Source of the DNA: Opitutia bacterium Tous-C4FEB
Lineage (GTDB): Bacteria; Verrucomicrobiota; Verrucomicrobiia; Opitutales; Opitutaceae
Assembly: GCA_002304445.1 (NCBI GenBank)
Contig: NEVA01000012.1
Location: 1-64,000 of the forward strand
Direction: 5' to 3'
Length of the DNA: 64,000 nucleotides
Shown here: positions 35,044 through 43,335 of the stretch, piece by piece
Numbering within the stretch: position 1 is the stretch's first letter
How the letters are laid out: the number at the start of each line of letters is the position of its first letter
The notes under the pieces: model-generated
Told to the model about the DNA's origin: nothing
The model's database searches: none
The model's input: only the letters and a program-made list of their open reading frames with translations
Program-made: the position numbers and the translations under genes

Positions 35044-35814
35044 TCAGCGCGTTGCGAGGATCGCGAGAGCGGCGGCGTGCAACTCGGGCGTGGCGGCCGC
35101 GACGGTCGATGTGGTTGGGTAGGCCGGGCCGCCGTTCCAATCGGTGATGACGCCGCCGGCGCCGCGGATGACGGGGACGAGGGCGGCGATATCCCAGGGG
35201 TTCATGATCGGATCGAGGGAAAGGTCGGCCCAGCCGCTGGCGACAAGCAGGTAGCCGTAGCAGTCTCCCCAAGTGCGGACGAGTTTGGCCGAGGCGAGCA
35301 GGCGGTCGGAGGCGGGGCCGTTTTGGTATTTGGCGAGATTGAGCGTGTCGCTCGTGAGCAACGTAGCATCGGCGAGGCGCGTGGTGGCCCGGCAGCGGAC
35401 GGTGCGGCCGTTGAGGGTGGTGGTCGTGCCGTCGCCGAGCATGAGCTGGCGCAAAATGGGCTGGTGAATGCAGCCGAGCACGGGTTGGCCTTGGTGGAGG
35501 AGGGCGATGAGTGTGCCCCAAAGCGGGACGCCGGTGATGAACGCCTTGGTGCCGTCGATGGGATCGAGCACCCAGACGAACTCGGCGTCGGCGTTCTCGG
35601 AGCCAAATTCTTCGCCGATGATGCCGTGGGAGGGGAATTTTGTGGCAATGAGCCCGCGAAGGAGTTCTTCGGCGCCGCGATCGGCGGCCGTGACCGGGGA
35701 GGCATCGGATTTGGTTTCGACGGTGAGGGCGGGATTCGCGAAGTGCGGGCGGATAAAGTCGCCGCTGCGCTCGGCGAGTTCGGTCGTGAAGGTGCGGTAG
35801 GGCGTGAGATCCAC
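35044..35814 (-). CDS. hisN: inositol-monophosphatase-family phosphatase, likely histidinol-phosphatase
   Basis: 256 aa. Metal-binding motifs of the IMPase fold are SPVTAADRGAEELL near residue 40, GIIGEEFGSENAD near 66, WVLDPIDGTKAFITG near 82 (the DPIDGT motif) and the late MNPWDIAALVPVIRGAGG near 205. The GTKAFITGVPLWGTLIAL wording matches the HisN branch rather than CysQ. It would hydrolyse L-histidinol phosphate or a related phosphate ester. No other his genes are nearby, so the substrate is an inference. Confidence 0.85.
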   Translation of the reverse strand: MDLTPYRTFTTELAERSGDFIRPHFANPALTVETKSDASPVTAADRGAEELLRGLIATKFPSHGIIGEEFGSENADAEFVWVLDPIDGTKAFITGVPLWGTLIALLHQGQPVLGCIHQPILRQLMLGDGTTTTLNGRTVRCRATTRLADATLLTSDTLNLAKYQNGPASDRLLASAKLVRTWGDCYGYLLVASGWADLSLDPIMNPWDIAALVPVIRGAGGVITDWNGGPAYPTTSTVAAATPELHAAALAILATR

Positions 35815-35827
35815 TCGGCGAGAGTGG

Positions 35828-35907
35828 CCCGCGAATCACACGAATGAAACGAATTATTTTCTGCGAAGCGGATTGAATCATTCGCGGGCATTCGCGTGAT
35901 TCGCGGG
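35828..35907. repeat. 19-bp near-perfect inverted repeat around a 42-bp spacer
   Basis: CCCGCGAATCACACGAATG (35828-35846) and CATTCGCGTGATTCGCGGG (35889-35907) are inverted copies differing at one position. The pair occupies the divergent gap between hisN and the exonuclease gene, ending eight bases before the latter's ATG. The spacer is AT-rich. Promoter elements for both genes must lie within or beside it. Confidence 0.85.
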
Positions 35908-35914
35908 TGAACCT

Positions 35915-36580
35915 ATGTCTTGGACCGAGCAGCCGATTTTTTTTGTAGATTTTGAAGGTAGCCGCGCATCGGGAATCTTGGAGTTTGGCGTGGCGACGGT
36001 CTTGGGCGGGCGAGTGATCGACGGGGTGACCCGGCGGTGCTCGGCGACGGGGCGGGTGCGGGCGGAGGATGTGGCGGTGCACGGGTTGAGCGAGGCGTCG
36101 TTGGCGGAGTGCGCGCCGTTTGCGGAGGAGTGGGAGCTATTTGCCGGGTTGAGGGAGCGCGGGCCGTTGGCGGCGCACTATGCGGGGGTGGAGAATGCGC
36201 TGCTTAAGGGCGTGTGGCCTTACCCGCGGAGTTCGCCGGATTTCGCGCGTCCGGGAGAGCGGGTGATCGAGTGGGGGCCGTGGATCGATTCAGCGCGGAT
36301 CTACGCGCAACTTTATCCGCAGCTCGAGTCGGGTAAGTTGGAGGTGTTGGTTGCGAGATGCGGGCTTCAGGGCGAACTGGACTTGCTGGCGGAGAAGTTT
36401 TGTCCGCCGGAGCGGAGACGTTACCATGCGGCGCTGTATGACGCGCTGGCGGGTGCGGTGTTGTTGGCGTCGCTGGCGCGGGAGCCGGCGGTGGCGGCGA
36501 TGAGCGTGATGCAGCTCCTAGCGCTGAGTACGCTCGATGGGGCGAAGCGCGACGCGATCACGCAGCGGGAACTCTTTTAG
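35915..36580 (+). CDS. DEDDh-type 3'-5' exonuclease (DnaQ-like fold)
   Basis: 221 aa. The exonuclease motifs are in order: Exo I IFFVDFEGSRASGILEFG (Asp and Glu) at residues 8-25, an Exo II region with LAAHYAGVENALLKGVWPYP near 90 (H-x-x-x-x-E variant rather than the common HN...FD), and Exo III YHAALYDALAGAVLLASL near 170 (His and Asp). It resembles the small verrucomicrobial DnaQ-like proteins of unknown substrate, not a full epsilon subunit. It is preceded by the inverted repeat at 35828-35907 and followed by the ABC-F gene. Confidence 0.8.
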   Translation: MSWTEQPIFFVDFEGSRASGILEFGVATVLGGRVIDGVTRRCSATGRVRAEDVAVHGLSEASLAECAPFAEEWELFAGLRERGPLAAHYAGVENALLKGVWPYPRSSPDFARPGERVIEWGPWIDSARIYAQLYPQLESGKLEVLVARCGLQGELDLLAEKFCPPERRRYHAALYDALAGAVLLASLAREPAVAAMSVMQLLALSTLDGAKRDAITQRELF

Positions 36581-36725
36581 ACGGTGGGGAGAGCACGGGG
36601 GAAACGCGCCGGATCGCGCGCGCGAGGTGTAAGAGCAAGTTCGGCTGGGCGGGTTCGTGGGCTCGGGTATGGTCGGAAGGCGGGTCTTGCGCTGGGCGGG
36701 ACGGGCGGCAAGGTGGCGGGTTCTT

Positions 36726-38531
36726 ATGGCCATTGTCAGTTTACTCGATGTCAGCCTGAGCTTCGGTGGCGCGCCGTTGCTCGATAAGGTCAATCTCCAG
36801 ATTGACCGTGGGGAACGCGTGTGTCTCGTGGGGCGCAACGGTGCGGGCAAGTCCACGTTGATGAAGGTGATCTCGGGCGAGTTGGAGTCTGATGTGGGGC
36901 AAGTTTTCCGCCAAGCCGGGGCGGTCTTTTCGACGTTGAAACAGGAAGTCCCCTCGGGCCTCGCGGGCACGGTGCGCACGGTGGTTGAGGGCGAAGGCGG
37001 CGCTTACGAGGAGCACAACGACTGGGAACGGCACGATCGCGTGGAGCGTTTGCTCGAGCAGATGGGCCTGCCGGTGGACATGGAATTCGCGGCGTTGTCG
37101 GCGGGACAAAAGCGCCGCGTGTTGCTCGCGCGCGGCTTGGTCGAGGCGCCGCAGTTGTTGCTGCTCGACGAGCCGACGAACCATCTGGACCTCGCGTCGA
37201 TCGAGTGGCTCGAAACGTTTTTGTTGGAGTGGGGCGGGGCGCTGCTGTTCGTGACCCACGACCGGGCGTTTCTCCGGAAGCTGGCGACCCGCATCGTGGA
37301 AGTGGACCGCGGCAAACTCATCGGCTGGGCCTGCGACTACGACACGTTCCTCGTGCGCAAACAGGCCGTGTTGGAGGCTGAGGAAGTCGAGCGGGCGCAG
37401 TTCGACAAGAAGCTTGCCCAGGAGGAAGTGTGGATCCGCAGGGGCGTGAAGGCCCAGCGCTCGCGGGCGAACAACCGCATTCATGCGCTCGAAAAGATGC
37501 GCGCCGAACGGGTGGCGCGACGGGACCGGACCGGCAAGGCGACGATGACCGCGCAGGAGGCGGACCGGAGCGGCTTTAAGGTGATCACGTGCGAAGGCGC
37601 GGGCTTCCGCTATGGGCCGGACTCGCCGTGGATCGTGCGCGACGTGACGACGCGGATCGAGCGGGGTGACAAGATCGGAATTGTGGGGCCGAACGGCGCG
37701 GGCAAGACGACGTTACTGAAGTTGCTGCTTGGTCAGCTCAAACCGCAGGCCGGCACCGTCGAACAGGGCACCCAGTTGGAGATTGTCTATTTCGACCAAT
37801 TGCGGGCGCAGCTCGACGACACGATGCGCGTGCAGGACGCGGTAGCCGACGGCAACACGATGATCACGATCAACGGCCGCACGCGGCATGTGATTTCGTA
37901 TCTGGAGGACTTTCTGTTTGAGCCGACGCGGGCGCGCACGCCGATCAAAGCGCTCTCGGGCGGCGAGCGGAATCGGTTGTTACTCGCGCGGCTGTTTACG
38001 AAGCCGGCGAACGTGCTCGTGCTCGACGAGCCGACCAACGACCTCGACGCCGAGACGCTTGAATTGCTGGAGGACTTGGTCGTGGAGTTCGGCGGTACGG
38101 TGCTGCTCGTGAGCCACGATCGCGCGTTCCTGAACGAAGTGTGCACGAGCCTGTTGGTTTTTGAGGGCGACGGAAAAGTCACGGACTACATCGGTGGCTA
38201 TGACGACTGGCAGAAAGAGACGGCGCGGAAAGTCGCGGCTGCCCTGGCGGCTGAAGAGTCGGCCAAGCGCGCGGCCAAGTCGGCGTCGGGCGGAGCGGCA
38301 CCGGTGGTGAAAGGGCCGAAGCTTTCGAACAAGGAGCGGATGGAGCTGGAGGCTTTGCCGAAGCTGATCGAGAAACTCGAAGCCGAGCAGACGCTGCTGA
38401 CGGCCAAACTTGCCGATCCGCTTTTTTTCCGGAAGCCGCCGACTGAGGTCACGCAGGCGACGGCGCGTTTGCATGAGATTGAAGCGGAGTTGGCGAAAGG
38501 ATATAAGCGCTGGGAGGAACTGGGCGGATAG
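36726..38531 (+). CDS. uup: ABC-F family ATPase (Uup-like)
   Basis: 601 aa with two ABC domains and no membrane part. Domain 1 has the Walker A GRNGAGKSTLMK, signature LSAGQKRRVLLARGL and Walker B LLLLDEPTNHLD. The charged interdomain linker (about 235-290) follows. Domain 2 has Walker A GPNGAGKTTLLK, signature LSGGERNRLLLARLF and LVLDEPTNDLD. A C-terminal coiled coil (KERMELEALPKLIEKLEAE) is the Uup-type extension. Such proteins act at the ribosome or on branched DNA. ATG 36726 matches the first ABC strand; the frame upstream to 36657 is unsupported. Confidence 0.92.
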   Translation: MAIVSLLDVSLSFGGAPLLDKVNLQIDRGERVCLVGRNGAGKSTLMKVISGELESDVGQVFRQAGAVFSTLKQEVPSGLAGTVRTVVEGEGGAYEEHNDWERHDRVERLLEQMGLPVDMEFAALSAGQKRRVLLARGLVEAPQLLLLDEPTNHLDLASIEWLETFLLEWGGALLFVTHDRAFLRKLATRIVEVDRGKLIGWACDYDTFLVRKQAVLEAEEVERAQFDKKLAQEEVWIRRGVKAQRSRANNRIHALEKMRAERVARRDRTGKATMTAQEADRSGFKVITCEGAGFRYGPDSPWIVRDVTTRIERGDKIGIVGPNGAGKTTLLKLLLGQLKPQAGTVEQGTQLEIVYFDQLRAQLDDTMRVQDAVADGNTMITINGRTRHVISYLEDFLFEPTRARTPIKALSGGERNRLLLARLFTKPANVLVLDEPTNDLDAETLELLEDLVVEFGGTVLLVSHDRAFLNEVCTSLLVFEGDGKVTDYIGGYDDWQKETARKVAAALAAEESAKRAAKSASGGAAPVVKGPKLSNKERMELEALPKLIEKLEAEQTLLTAKLADPLFFRKPPTEVTQATARLHEIEAELAKGYKRWEELGG

Positions 38532-38572
38532 AGCGGCGGCCGGCGTGGGCGTGGCGAGGTCGTGTCGCGGAA

Positions 38573-38600
38573 GGCGCGCCGGCGCCCGCGCCCTATTTTT
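38573..38600 (+). terminator. putative terminator after the ABC-F gene
   Basis: GGCGCG (38573-38578) pairs with CGCGCC (38587-38592) around a GC-rich loop and is followed by CTATTTTT. It overlaps the stop codon of the convergent HAD gene. Its complement also carries ATAGGGCGCG, similar to the REP-like GTAGGG elements. Confidence 0.45.
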
Positions 38601-39240
38601 CGAAGCGCTGGCGCAAGGGAGGGAGCGTAACTTCGGCGAGCGAGGCGACGCGGAGATCGGTGTGGGCGAAATCGTGGTGGGCGGTCGACGGGCCGGGGGC
38701 GGCGACGCACCAGAGGTGGGCGCGTTTGGCGGCGAGACTGCCGGCGTGTGAGTCTTCGAAGGCGATGGCTTCGTGGCCGCGGAGGCCGAGGTTTTCGAGG
38801 ACCAGTTTGTAGAGGTCGGGCTCCGGTTTCGGTGCGCGCACATCTTCGCGGCAGGCGATAAAGGCGAAGCGGTCGAGCAGGCCGAGGCGGTTGAGGTGAG
38901 GTTCGACCCACGTGTGTTCGGAGTTGGAAGCGACCGCGACGGGCAGGTCGGAGGCGCGCGCCTCATCGAGGAGGGAGATCACACCGGGGAGCGGAGTGAG
39001 GAGTTCGAGGCGGCCTCTTTTGATGTGCTGGCGCTCGGATTCCAAGGCGACACGGTCGTGGTCGGCCGGGAAATCGGCCCATGGGTCGAAGGTGAAATCG
39101 GCGTGGCCGACGGCGCGGAGGAAGCGCGGATGGTCGAACGGCATGCCATGGGCGTTGTGAACATCGGCGTAGGACCGGATGAGGGCAGACTCGGTGTCGA
39201 GGATGAGACCGTCGAAGTCGAAGATGAGGGCGCGGAGCAT
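38593..39240 (-). CDS. HAD-superfamily hydrolase, beta-phosphoglucomutase-like
   Basis: 215 aa. Motif I is LIFDFDGLILDTESALIRSY at the start (both nucleophilic and acid/base Asp). Motif II VAVASNSEHTW is near residue 102, and motif III/IV KPEPDLYKLVLENLG and IAFEDSHAGSLAAKRA are near 138-170. The small helical cap places it with subfamily IA phosphatases/phosphomutases. The variant DG-L-x-x-D-T-E is as in beta-PGM relatives. The substrate is undetermined. It is convergent with the ABC-F gene. Confidence 0.88.
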   Translation of the reverse strand: MLRALIFDFDGLILDTESALIRSYADVHNAHGMPFDHPRFLRAVGHADFTFDPWADFPADHDRVALESERQHIKRGRLELLTPLPGVISLLDEARASDLPVAVASNSEHTWVEPHLNRLGLLDRFAFIACREDVRAPKPEPDLYKLVLENLGLRGHEAIAFEDSHAGSLAAKRAHLWCVAAPGPSTAHHDFAHTDLRVASLAEVTLPPLRQRFEK

Positions 39241-39293
39241 GAGGTGGGCGGATGGCGGAAGCGGTGAAGGTAAGAGAGGGGAGACGAAACGGT

Positions 39294-39842
39294 TTACTTT
39301 TCGAGCAGGCCGGTGGGCAGACCGTCGATACTGCGGGTGTTTTTCTCGGCGCGGTAGGCGGCCATGCCTTCAGGGCCTTTCTTTACAGCGTAGTCGAGCA
39401 AGGTTTCGCGTTCGCCGGTGTAGGTGAAAAACGGCACGCCGAAGCCGCACGACGTCTGAATGCTTTCGATCTCGACGATGATCAGCTGGCGTTCGCCGGG
39501 GAGCGTGGGGCCGAAGAGCGGACGGAGTTGGATCCAGTCCATCTCGACCGGCTGGACGGAACGGCCGCGCCCGTAAATGCGGAAGATGAGCGGGGCCGCG
39601 TCGAAGGAGCACATCATCACCGTGAGGCGACCGTTCTCTAGCAGGTGGGCGGCGGTCTCGTTGCCGCTGCCGGTGACATCGAGGTAGCCGACGCGGGCGG
39701 GGGAGAGGACGCGGAAGGTGTCGATGCCCTTGGGTGAAAGATTGACCCGGCCGGCGGCGGGAGCGGAGGCGATGAAATAAATTTTCTGCGCGGCGATGAA
39801 GTCGCGGTGGGCGGGTGTGAGCGAGGAAGCGAATCTGGCCAT
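39294..39842 (-). CDS. pyridoxamine 5'-phosphate oxidase-family (FMN-binding split barrel) protein
   Basis: 182 aa from ATG 39842 (MARFASSLTPAHRDFIAAQK). A split-barrel core is visible: YFIASAPAAGRVNLSPKG, FRVLSPARVGYLDVTGSGNE, and RLTVMMCSFDAAPLIFRIYG. The pattern 'F(I/V)a(S/T)A...g.vn(V/L)SPKG' is typical of small FMN or F420 proteins annotated as PPOX family. A flavin-dependent redox role is likely; the substrate is unknown. It is 53 bp downstream of the HAD gene start on the same strand. Confidence 0.82.
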   Translation of the reverse strand: MARFASSLTPAHRDFIAAQKIYFIASAPAAGRVNLSPKGIDTFRVLSPARVGYLDVTGSGNETAAHLLENGRLTVMMCSFDAAPLIFRIYGRGRSVQPVEMDWIQLRPLFGPTLPGERQLIIVEIESIQTSCGFGVPFFTYTGERETLLDYAVKKGPEGMAAYRAEKNTRSIDGLPTGLLEK

Positions 39843-39941
39843 GGGATCGAAGGAGCGGGCTGGGCGAGGCGGCGTGGAGGATTCGGAATCAGCGGAGATT
39901 TTGGCCGTGCGGTGTGGGTCGCAAGCGGCGAATCGACTGCG

Positions 39942-40132
39942 ATGAAGGCGACGCGGGAACCGTTGGTTTTGGCGGGCAGACACGTGCGGTTGGAGCCGTT
40001 GGCGGAGACTCACATCGACCCGCTGGCCCGGACGATGCCGGACGGGTGGCTACGGATGCCGTGATGTTCTCCATCGTGGCGGCGGAGCGGCCGGCGGTGC
40101 GCGCGCGGCTGCAGCAATTTTTGCAGCGGTGA
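39942..40132 (+). pseudogene. GNAT acetyltransferase remnant with large internal deletion
   Basis: Only the two ends of a RimJ-like GNAT enzyme remain. The N-terminus MKATREPLVLAGRHVRLEPL is in one frame. About 25 codons later the segment RTMPDGWLR matches the '(R)MaDGtLRDtVvFSI' block near the C-terminus of this family. The frame stops at TGA 40062-40064. Homology continues in another frame as DAVMFSIVAAERPAVRARLQ to the stop at 40132. The middle ~130 residues with the acetyl-CoA site are gone, and one base is missing after the LR codons. It cannot be active. Confidence 0.75.
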
Positions 40133-40166
40133 GCCGGTCGGCGAAGCGCAACCACCGGGCCGGAAT

Positions 40167-40191
40167 GTTTGTCATCCACTAGATGACAAAC
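40167..40191. repeat. 25-bp perfect palindrome, copy 2 (intergenic)
   Basis: GTTTGTCATC (40167-40176), loop CACTA, GATGACAAAC (40182-40191): the same arms as at 13868-13892. It lies between the GNAT remnant and the DUF2071 gene, 43 bp before the latter's ATG. Confidence 0.9.
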
Positions 40192-40234
40192 GGAGCGGGG
40201 TTGCAGCGGGTGGAGTGGCGGTTAGGATCGGGGT

Positions 40235-41068
40235 ATGAAGATTCCGACGATGGCACAACGGCTCGCGGAGCGGGAGCGGCCCGAAGGGGCTCCGGTGATG
40301 CGACAGCGTTGGGCGCGGTTGCTGTTTTTACATTGGGCGTGGGAACCCGCGGCGATCCAAGCGACCTTGCCGCCTGGGCTGACGGTGGATTTGCACGAGG
40401 GGCGGGCGTGGGTGGGGGTGGTGCCGTTTTTCATGGAGCGGGTCAGGCCGCGGGGATTGCCGGCGGTACCGGGGATTTCGAACTTTTTGGAATTGAACGT
40501 GCGGACTTACGTGCACGACGCGCAGGGCCGGCCGGGCGTGTGGTTCTATTCGCTGGATGCGAACCAGTGGCTCGCGGTGAAAGTGGCGCGGACACTCTTT
40601 TACCTGCCGTATGAACATGCGACAATGAGCGCATCTGTGACGCCGCGCGCGGCAGGAAACGGGTGCAAGGTGGATTTCCGGTCGCGGCGAGCGGGCGAGG
40701 AGGACGAAAGCCGATTCAGCTATCAAACGCCGGCCGAGACCAAGGCGAAGGAGGCGAAGCGGGGGAGCTTGGAATTCTTTTTGGTGGAGCGCTACCGGCT
40801 GTTTGCATGGGACGGCCGGGGCGGGCGGTTGTTTTCAGGGCGCGTGCATCACACGCCGTATCAGATCACCACGGACCCGCAGGTGACGTGGTCCGACCAG
40901 ACCATGGCGCTGGCGGGCTTCGACGTGGATGGCCGGGCACCGGAGCACGTGGCGGCGGCGCGGGCGGTGGACGTGGAGATTTGGCCCTTGAAGCAGGTTG
41001 CCGAGCGCGTGCGCTGTGAATCGGAATCGGGCGAGAGCCTTGGAATCGGAGCGGGGGCTCCGGCTTAA
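40235..41068 (+). CDS. DUF2071 (YqjF-like) protein
   Basis: 277 aa. The sequence shows the DUF2071 layout: QRWARLLFLHWAWEPAAIQA near the start, LPPGLTVDLHEGRAWVGVVP near 50, NFLELNVRTYVHDAQGRPG near 85, GVWFYSLDANQWLAVKVAR near 103, then FLVERYRLFAWDGRGG near 180. Function is unknown in general; the fold is related to acetoacetate decarboxylase-like barrels. The ATG (40235) follows the repeat palindrome. The last ~15 residues are Gly/Ser/Ala-rich. Confidence 0.88.
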   Translation: MKIPTMAQRLAERERPEGAPVMRQRWARLLFLHWAWEPAAIQATLPPGLTVDLHEGRAWVGVVPFFMERVRPRGLPAVPGISNFLELNVRTYVHDAQGRPGVWFYSLDANQWLAVKVARTLFYLPYEHATMSASVTPRAAGNGCKVDFRSRRAGEEDESRFSYQTPAETKAKEAKRGSLEFFLVERYRLFAWDGRGGRLFSGRVHHTPYQITTDPQVTWSDQTMALAGFDVDGRAPEHVAAARAVDVEIWPLKQVAERVRCESESGESLGIGAGAPA

Positions 41069-41114
41069 GCGGCGGGGAGGCGGAAAGGGCCGAAGGGGAC
41101 AGCGCGCTTCGCCT

Positions 41115-42074
41115 TTAGAACCAGCGCTTCCGCTTCAGGTAGATGACCATCAGCAGCGTGGTGACGGCGGTGGCGCCGAGAGCGAGCGGATACCCGTTTT
41201 TGAGCTCCGGCATACTTTCGAAATTCATGCCATACCAAGTGCCGATAACCATGATCGGAATGGTGACGGCGGTGATAGCGGTGAGAAATTTAATGCCCTC
41301 GTTGGCCTCAAATGCGGCTTTGTTGAGATAGATATCGAAAGCCATCATAAGGCGTTCGTGGTAACTGATGGCGGTGTCGTCGAGGCGAGCGAGATTGTCG
41401 CGCAGGTCCCGGAAGTAAGGCAGAAGAATGGGCCGGATGAATTTGCTGTCGCCGCGGGCGAGCCGGTCGATCACGTCGCGTTGGGGGCGGACGATGGTGC
41501 GAAGGCGGGAAAAGTCGGCGCGCACAGCCAAAAGCTCGGTGACAAGTTTTTCGTGGGAGGAGTCGCGGGCGAGCACGCTTTCCTCAAGCTCTTCGAGCTC
41601 GGCTTGGAGTTCGTCCATGACCGGCTGGTAGTTATCGACGAGATGGTCGAGGAGGGTGTGGGCGAGGCGGTCGGGACCTCGCGCCGTGCTCTTGGAAACG
41701 CGTTCGAGGGCGGTGGCGACGGAGCGGAGAGGGGTGCGGTGAAAGGTGACGAGAAATTCTTTGCCGAGAAACAGGTCGAGTTCGGTGGTGGCAAATTTGT
41801 CGGTGCGGGTGAAATCGACCGCGTGCGTCACCATGAACAAGTAGTCGTCGTAGTCCTCGATTTTGGGGAGGGAACTCGGAGTGACGCAGTCCTCGATGGC
41901 GAGGGGGTGGAAGTTGAAAACACCTTCGAGGATCAGGTTGATCTCTTCGTCGGTGGGCGCTTCGAGATCGACCCAAAGGATCAGGCCCTTGTCGCCGTGG
42001 ACGAGACGAAGCGCCTCAAGTTCGAGATCGCGGCTGACGAGCTTGCCCTCGCTGAAGACGAACGAGTGGATCAT
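41115..42074 (-). CDS. corA: CorA-family magnesium/divalent cation transporter
   Basis: 319 aa with a cytoplasmic N-terminal funnel (WVDLEAPTDEEINLILEGVF; HPLAIEDCVTPSSLPKIEDY), a long helical stalk (YQPVMDELQAELEELEESVL), and two C-terminal helices. The universally conserved YGMN pore motif (WYGMNFESMP) near residue 278 lies between them. The positive tail KRKRWF ends the protein. It forms a homopentameric Mg2+ channel in the cytoplasmic membrane. It is 13 bp downstream of a PTS IIA gene, so probably co-transcribed. Confidence 0.95.
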   Translation of the reverse strand: MIHSFVFSEGKLVSRDLELEALRLVHGDKGLILWVDLEAPTDEEINLILEGVFNFHPLAIEDCVTPSSLPKIEDYDDYLFMVTHAVDFTRTDKFATTELDLFLGKEFLVTFHRTPLRSVATALERVSKSTARGPDRLAHTLLDHLVDNYQPVMDELQAELEELEESVLARDSSHEKLVTELLAVRADFSRLRTIVRPQRDVIDRLARGDSKFIRPILLPYFRDLRDNLARLDDTAISYHERLMMAFDIYLNKAAFEANEGIKFLTAITAVTIPIMVIGTWYGMNFESMPELKNGYPLALGATAVTTLLMVIYLKRKRWF

Positions 42075-42087
42075 GGGAAAGTTCGAA

Positions 42088-42573
42088 CTAGGCCGGGATC
42101 GGCGCGGCTAGGCGTTCTTCGGCGGCGATGACGGCGGCGATGAATTCTTCGGGGGTCGCGGCGCTCAGGAAAGCGTTGCGATTGACCTCGTGCTTCAGAA
42201 TTTTGCAGAGGGAGCTCACGACGGCGAGGTAGTCGGCGGGATTGGTCTTCGGGGTGCCGAGCATGAAGACGAGGCGGATCTGTTCGTCGGGGTGGTTGCC
42301 GCAGGTGATGGTGGACGCACTGCGGCCGACGGCGAGGGCGATAGATTTGACGTGTTCGGTGCGGGCGTGGGGCAACGAGACGCCTTGGCCGATGCAGGTG
42401 GTCTCGAGTCGGTCACGGGCGAGCAGCTCTCGGTAGAAACCGTCAAAATTTGTCACGGCCGGATGAGTTGTGAGGAGCTTGGAAATCTCATTGAGCGCGG
42501 CCGTGCGCTGGGTGCTCTTGACGTCGAGCGCGATGCGGGTTGGGTCGAGGAGCGAAGAGATTTTACCGGCCAT
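42088..42573 (-). CDS. PTS EIIA protein, PtsN/fructose type
   Basis: 161 aa from ATG 42573 (MAGKISSLLDPTRIALDVKS). The phosphoacceptor His is in GVSLPHARTEHVK, preceded by the conserved E-T...IGQG segment (LETTCIGQGVSLPHA) near residue 70. VFMLGTPKTNPADYLAVV follows. No EIIB or EIIC is nearby, so this is a regulatory-type EIIA that would receive phosphate from HPr/NPr. Linkage to corA is compatible with ion homeostasis roles known for PtsN; this is inference. The longer frame to 42666 is rejected. Confidence 0.88.
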   Translation of the reverse strand: MAGKISSLLDPTRIALDVKSTQRTAALNEISKLLTTHPAVTNFDGFYRELLARDRLETTCIGQGVSLPHARTEHVKSIALAVGRSASTITCGNHPDEQIRLVFMLGTPKTNPADYLAVVSSLCKILKHEVNRNAFLSAATPEEFIAAVIAAEERLAAPIPA

Positions 42574-42683
42574 ACGATCGGGCGTTTCGAGTGAATTTAC
42601 GGGCAAGTCAGGCCCGCGCGAAGGCGTTGGCAAGGGCGGAAATGGCGTTGCGGGCGCGTGGCGCACGGCTTCACGTTACGACG

Positions 42684-43286
42684 ATGAAACGATTGCTTTT
42701 GATGGGGTTGATCGGAGCGGGAATGTGGGTTGTGACGTCGCGCGCGCAGGAGAAATTTTCGCAGGCGGTGCGGCCGGAGGAATTCGCGGCGGCGGGTTTG
42801 ACCAAGCTTTCGCCGGAGGAGCGGGCGCGGCTTGATGCGCTGGTGGAGGCTTACAAAAGCGGCGCGCTGGCGGCGGCGCGCGCGGAGGTCGCGACGGCGG
42901 CCGCAGCCCGGGCGACGGCGGAACAGAAAGCGGCCAAGGCTGAGGCGGAGGTGGTCGCGACAAAAGCCGCGGCGGCAGCCAAGCCGAAGCCGGCGGGGGA
43001 GAGTTTTTTGGCGAAGGCCAAGGTCCTGCTCACTCCTAGCACCGAGGTGGAGTATGAGACAGTCCAAACGAGATTGTTGGGGGAGTTTCAAGGGTGGCAG
43101 ACCGGAACGGTCTTCAACCTCGAGAACGGACAGCGCTGGCGGGTCGAAAGCGGGAACTACATCACGTCGCCCGAGGCGGGGCCGCGCAAGGTGCGGATCG
43201 TGCCGGGGTTGATGGGGAGTTTTTTCCTCGAGATCGAGGGCGTGAGGCATCGGCCGAAAATCAAGTTTATCGGGAGTGGGAAATAA
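42684..43286 (+). CDS. secreted Ala/Lys-rich coiled-coil protein of unknown function
   Basis: 200 aa. It starts MKRLLLMGLIGAGMWVVTSR, a signal peptide with probable cleavage after SRA near residue 22. Residues ~40-100 are an Ala/Glu/Lys/Arg heptad-like helix (LVEAYKSGALAAARAEVATA..., KAEAEVVATKAAAAA). The C-terminal ~85 residues form a small beta domain (GEFQGWQTGTVFNLENGQRW, RVESGNYITSPEAGPRKVRI). The domain is familiar as an unnamed segment in proteobacterial and verrucomicrobial secreted proteins, but I cannot name it. It is divergent from ptsN by 110 bp and ends in a bidirectional terminator. Confidence 0.75.
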   Translation: MKRLLLMGLIGAGMWVVTSRAQEKFSQAVRPEEFAAAGLTKLSPEERARLDALVEAYKSGALAAARAEVATAAAARATAEQKAAKAEAEVVATKAAAAAKPKPAGESFLAKAKVLLTPSTEVEYETVQTRLLGEFQGWQTGTVFNLENGQRWRVESGNYITSPEAGPRKVRIVPGLMGSFFLEIEGVRHRPKIKFIGSGK

Positions 43287-43315
43287 AAAGCCCCGGTTTT
43301 GAGCCGGGGCTTTTG
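43286..43315. terminator. bidirectional rho-independent terminator between the secreted protein gene and gyrA
   Basis: AAAAGCCCCGG and CCGGGGCTTTT form an 11-bp perfect stem (A-tail and T-tail on both sides) around TTTTGAG. It begins within the stop codon of the plus-strand gene and is 21 bp past the gyrA stop on the other strand, so it can serve both. Confidence 0.92.
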
Positions 43316-43335
43316 GGTGCGAATTCAGAGCGAGT

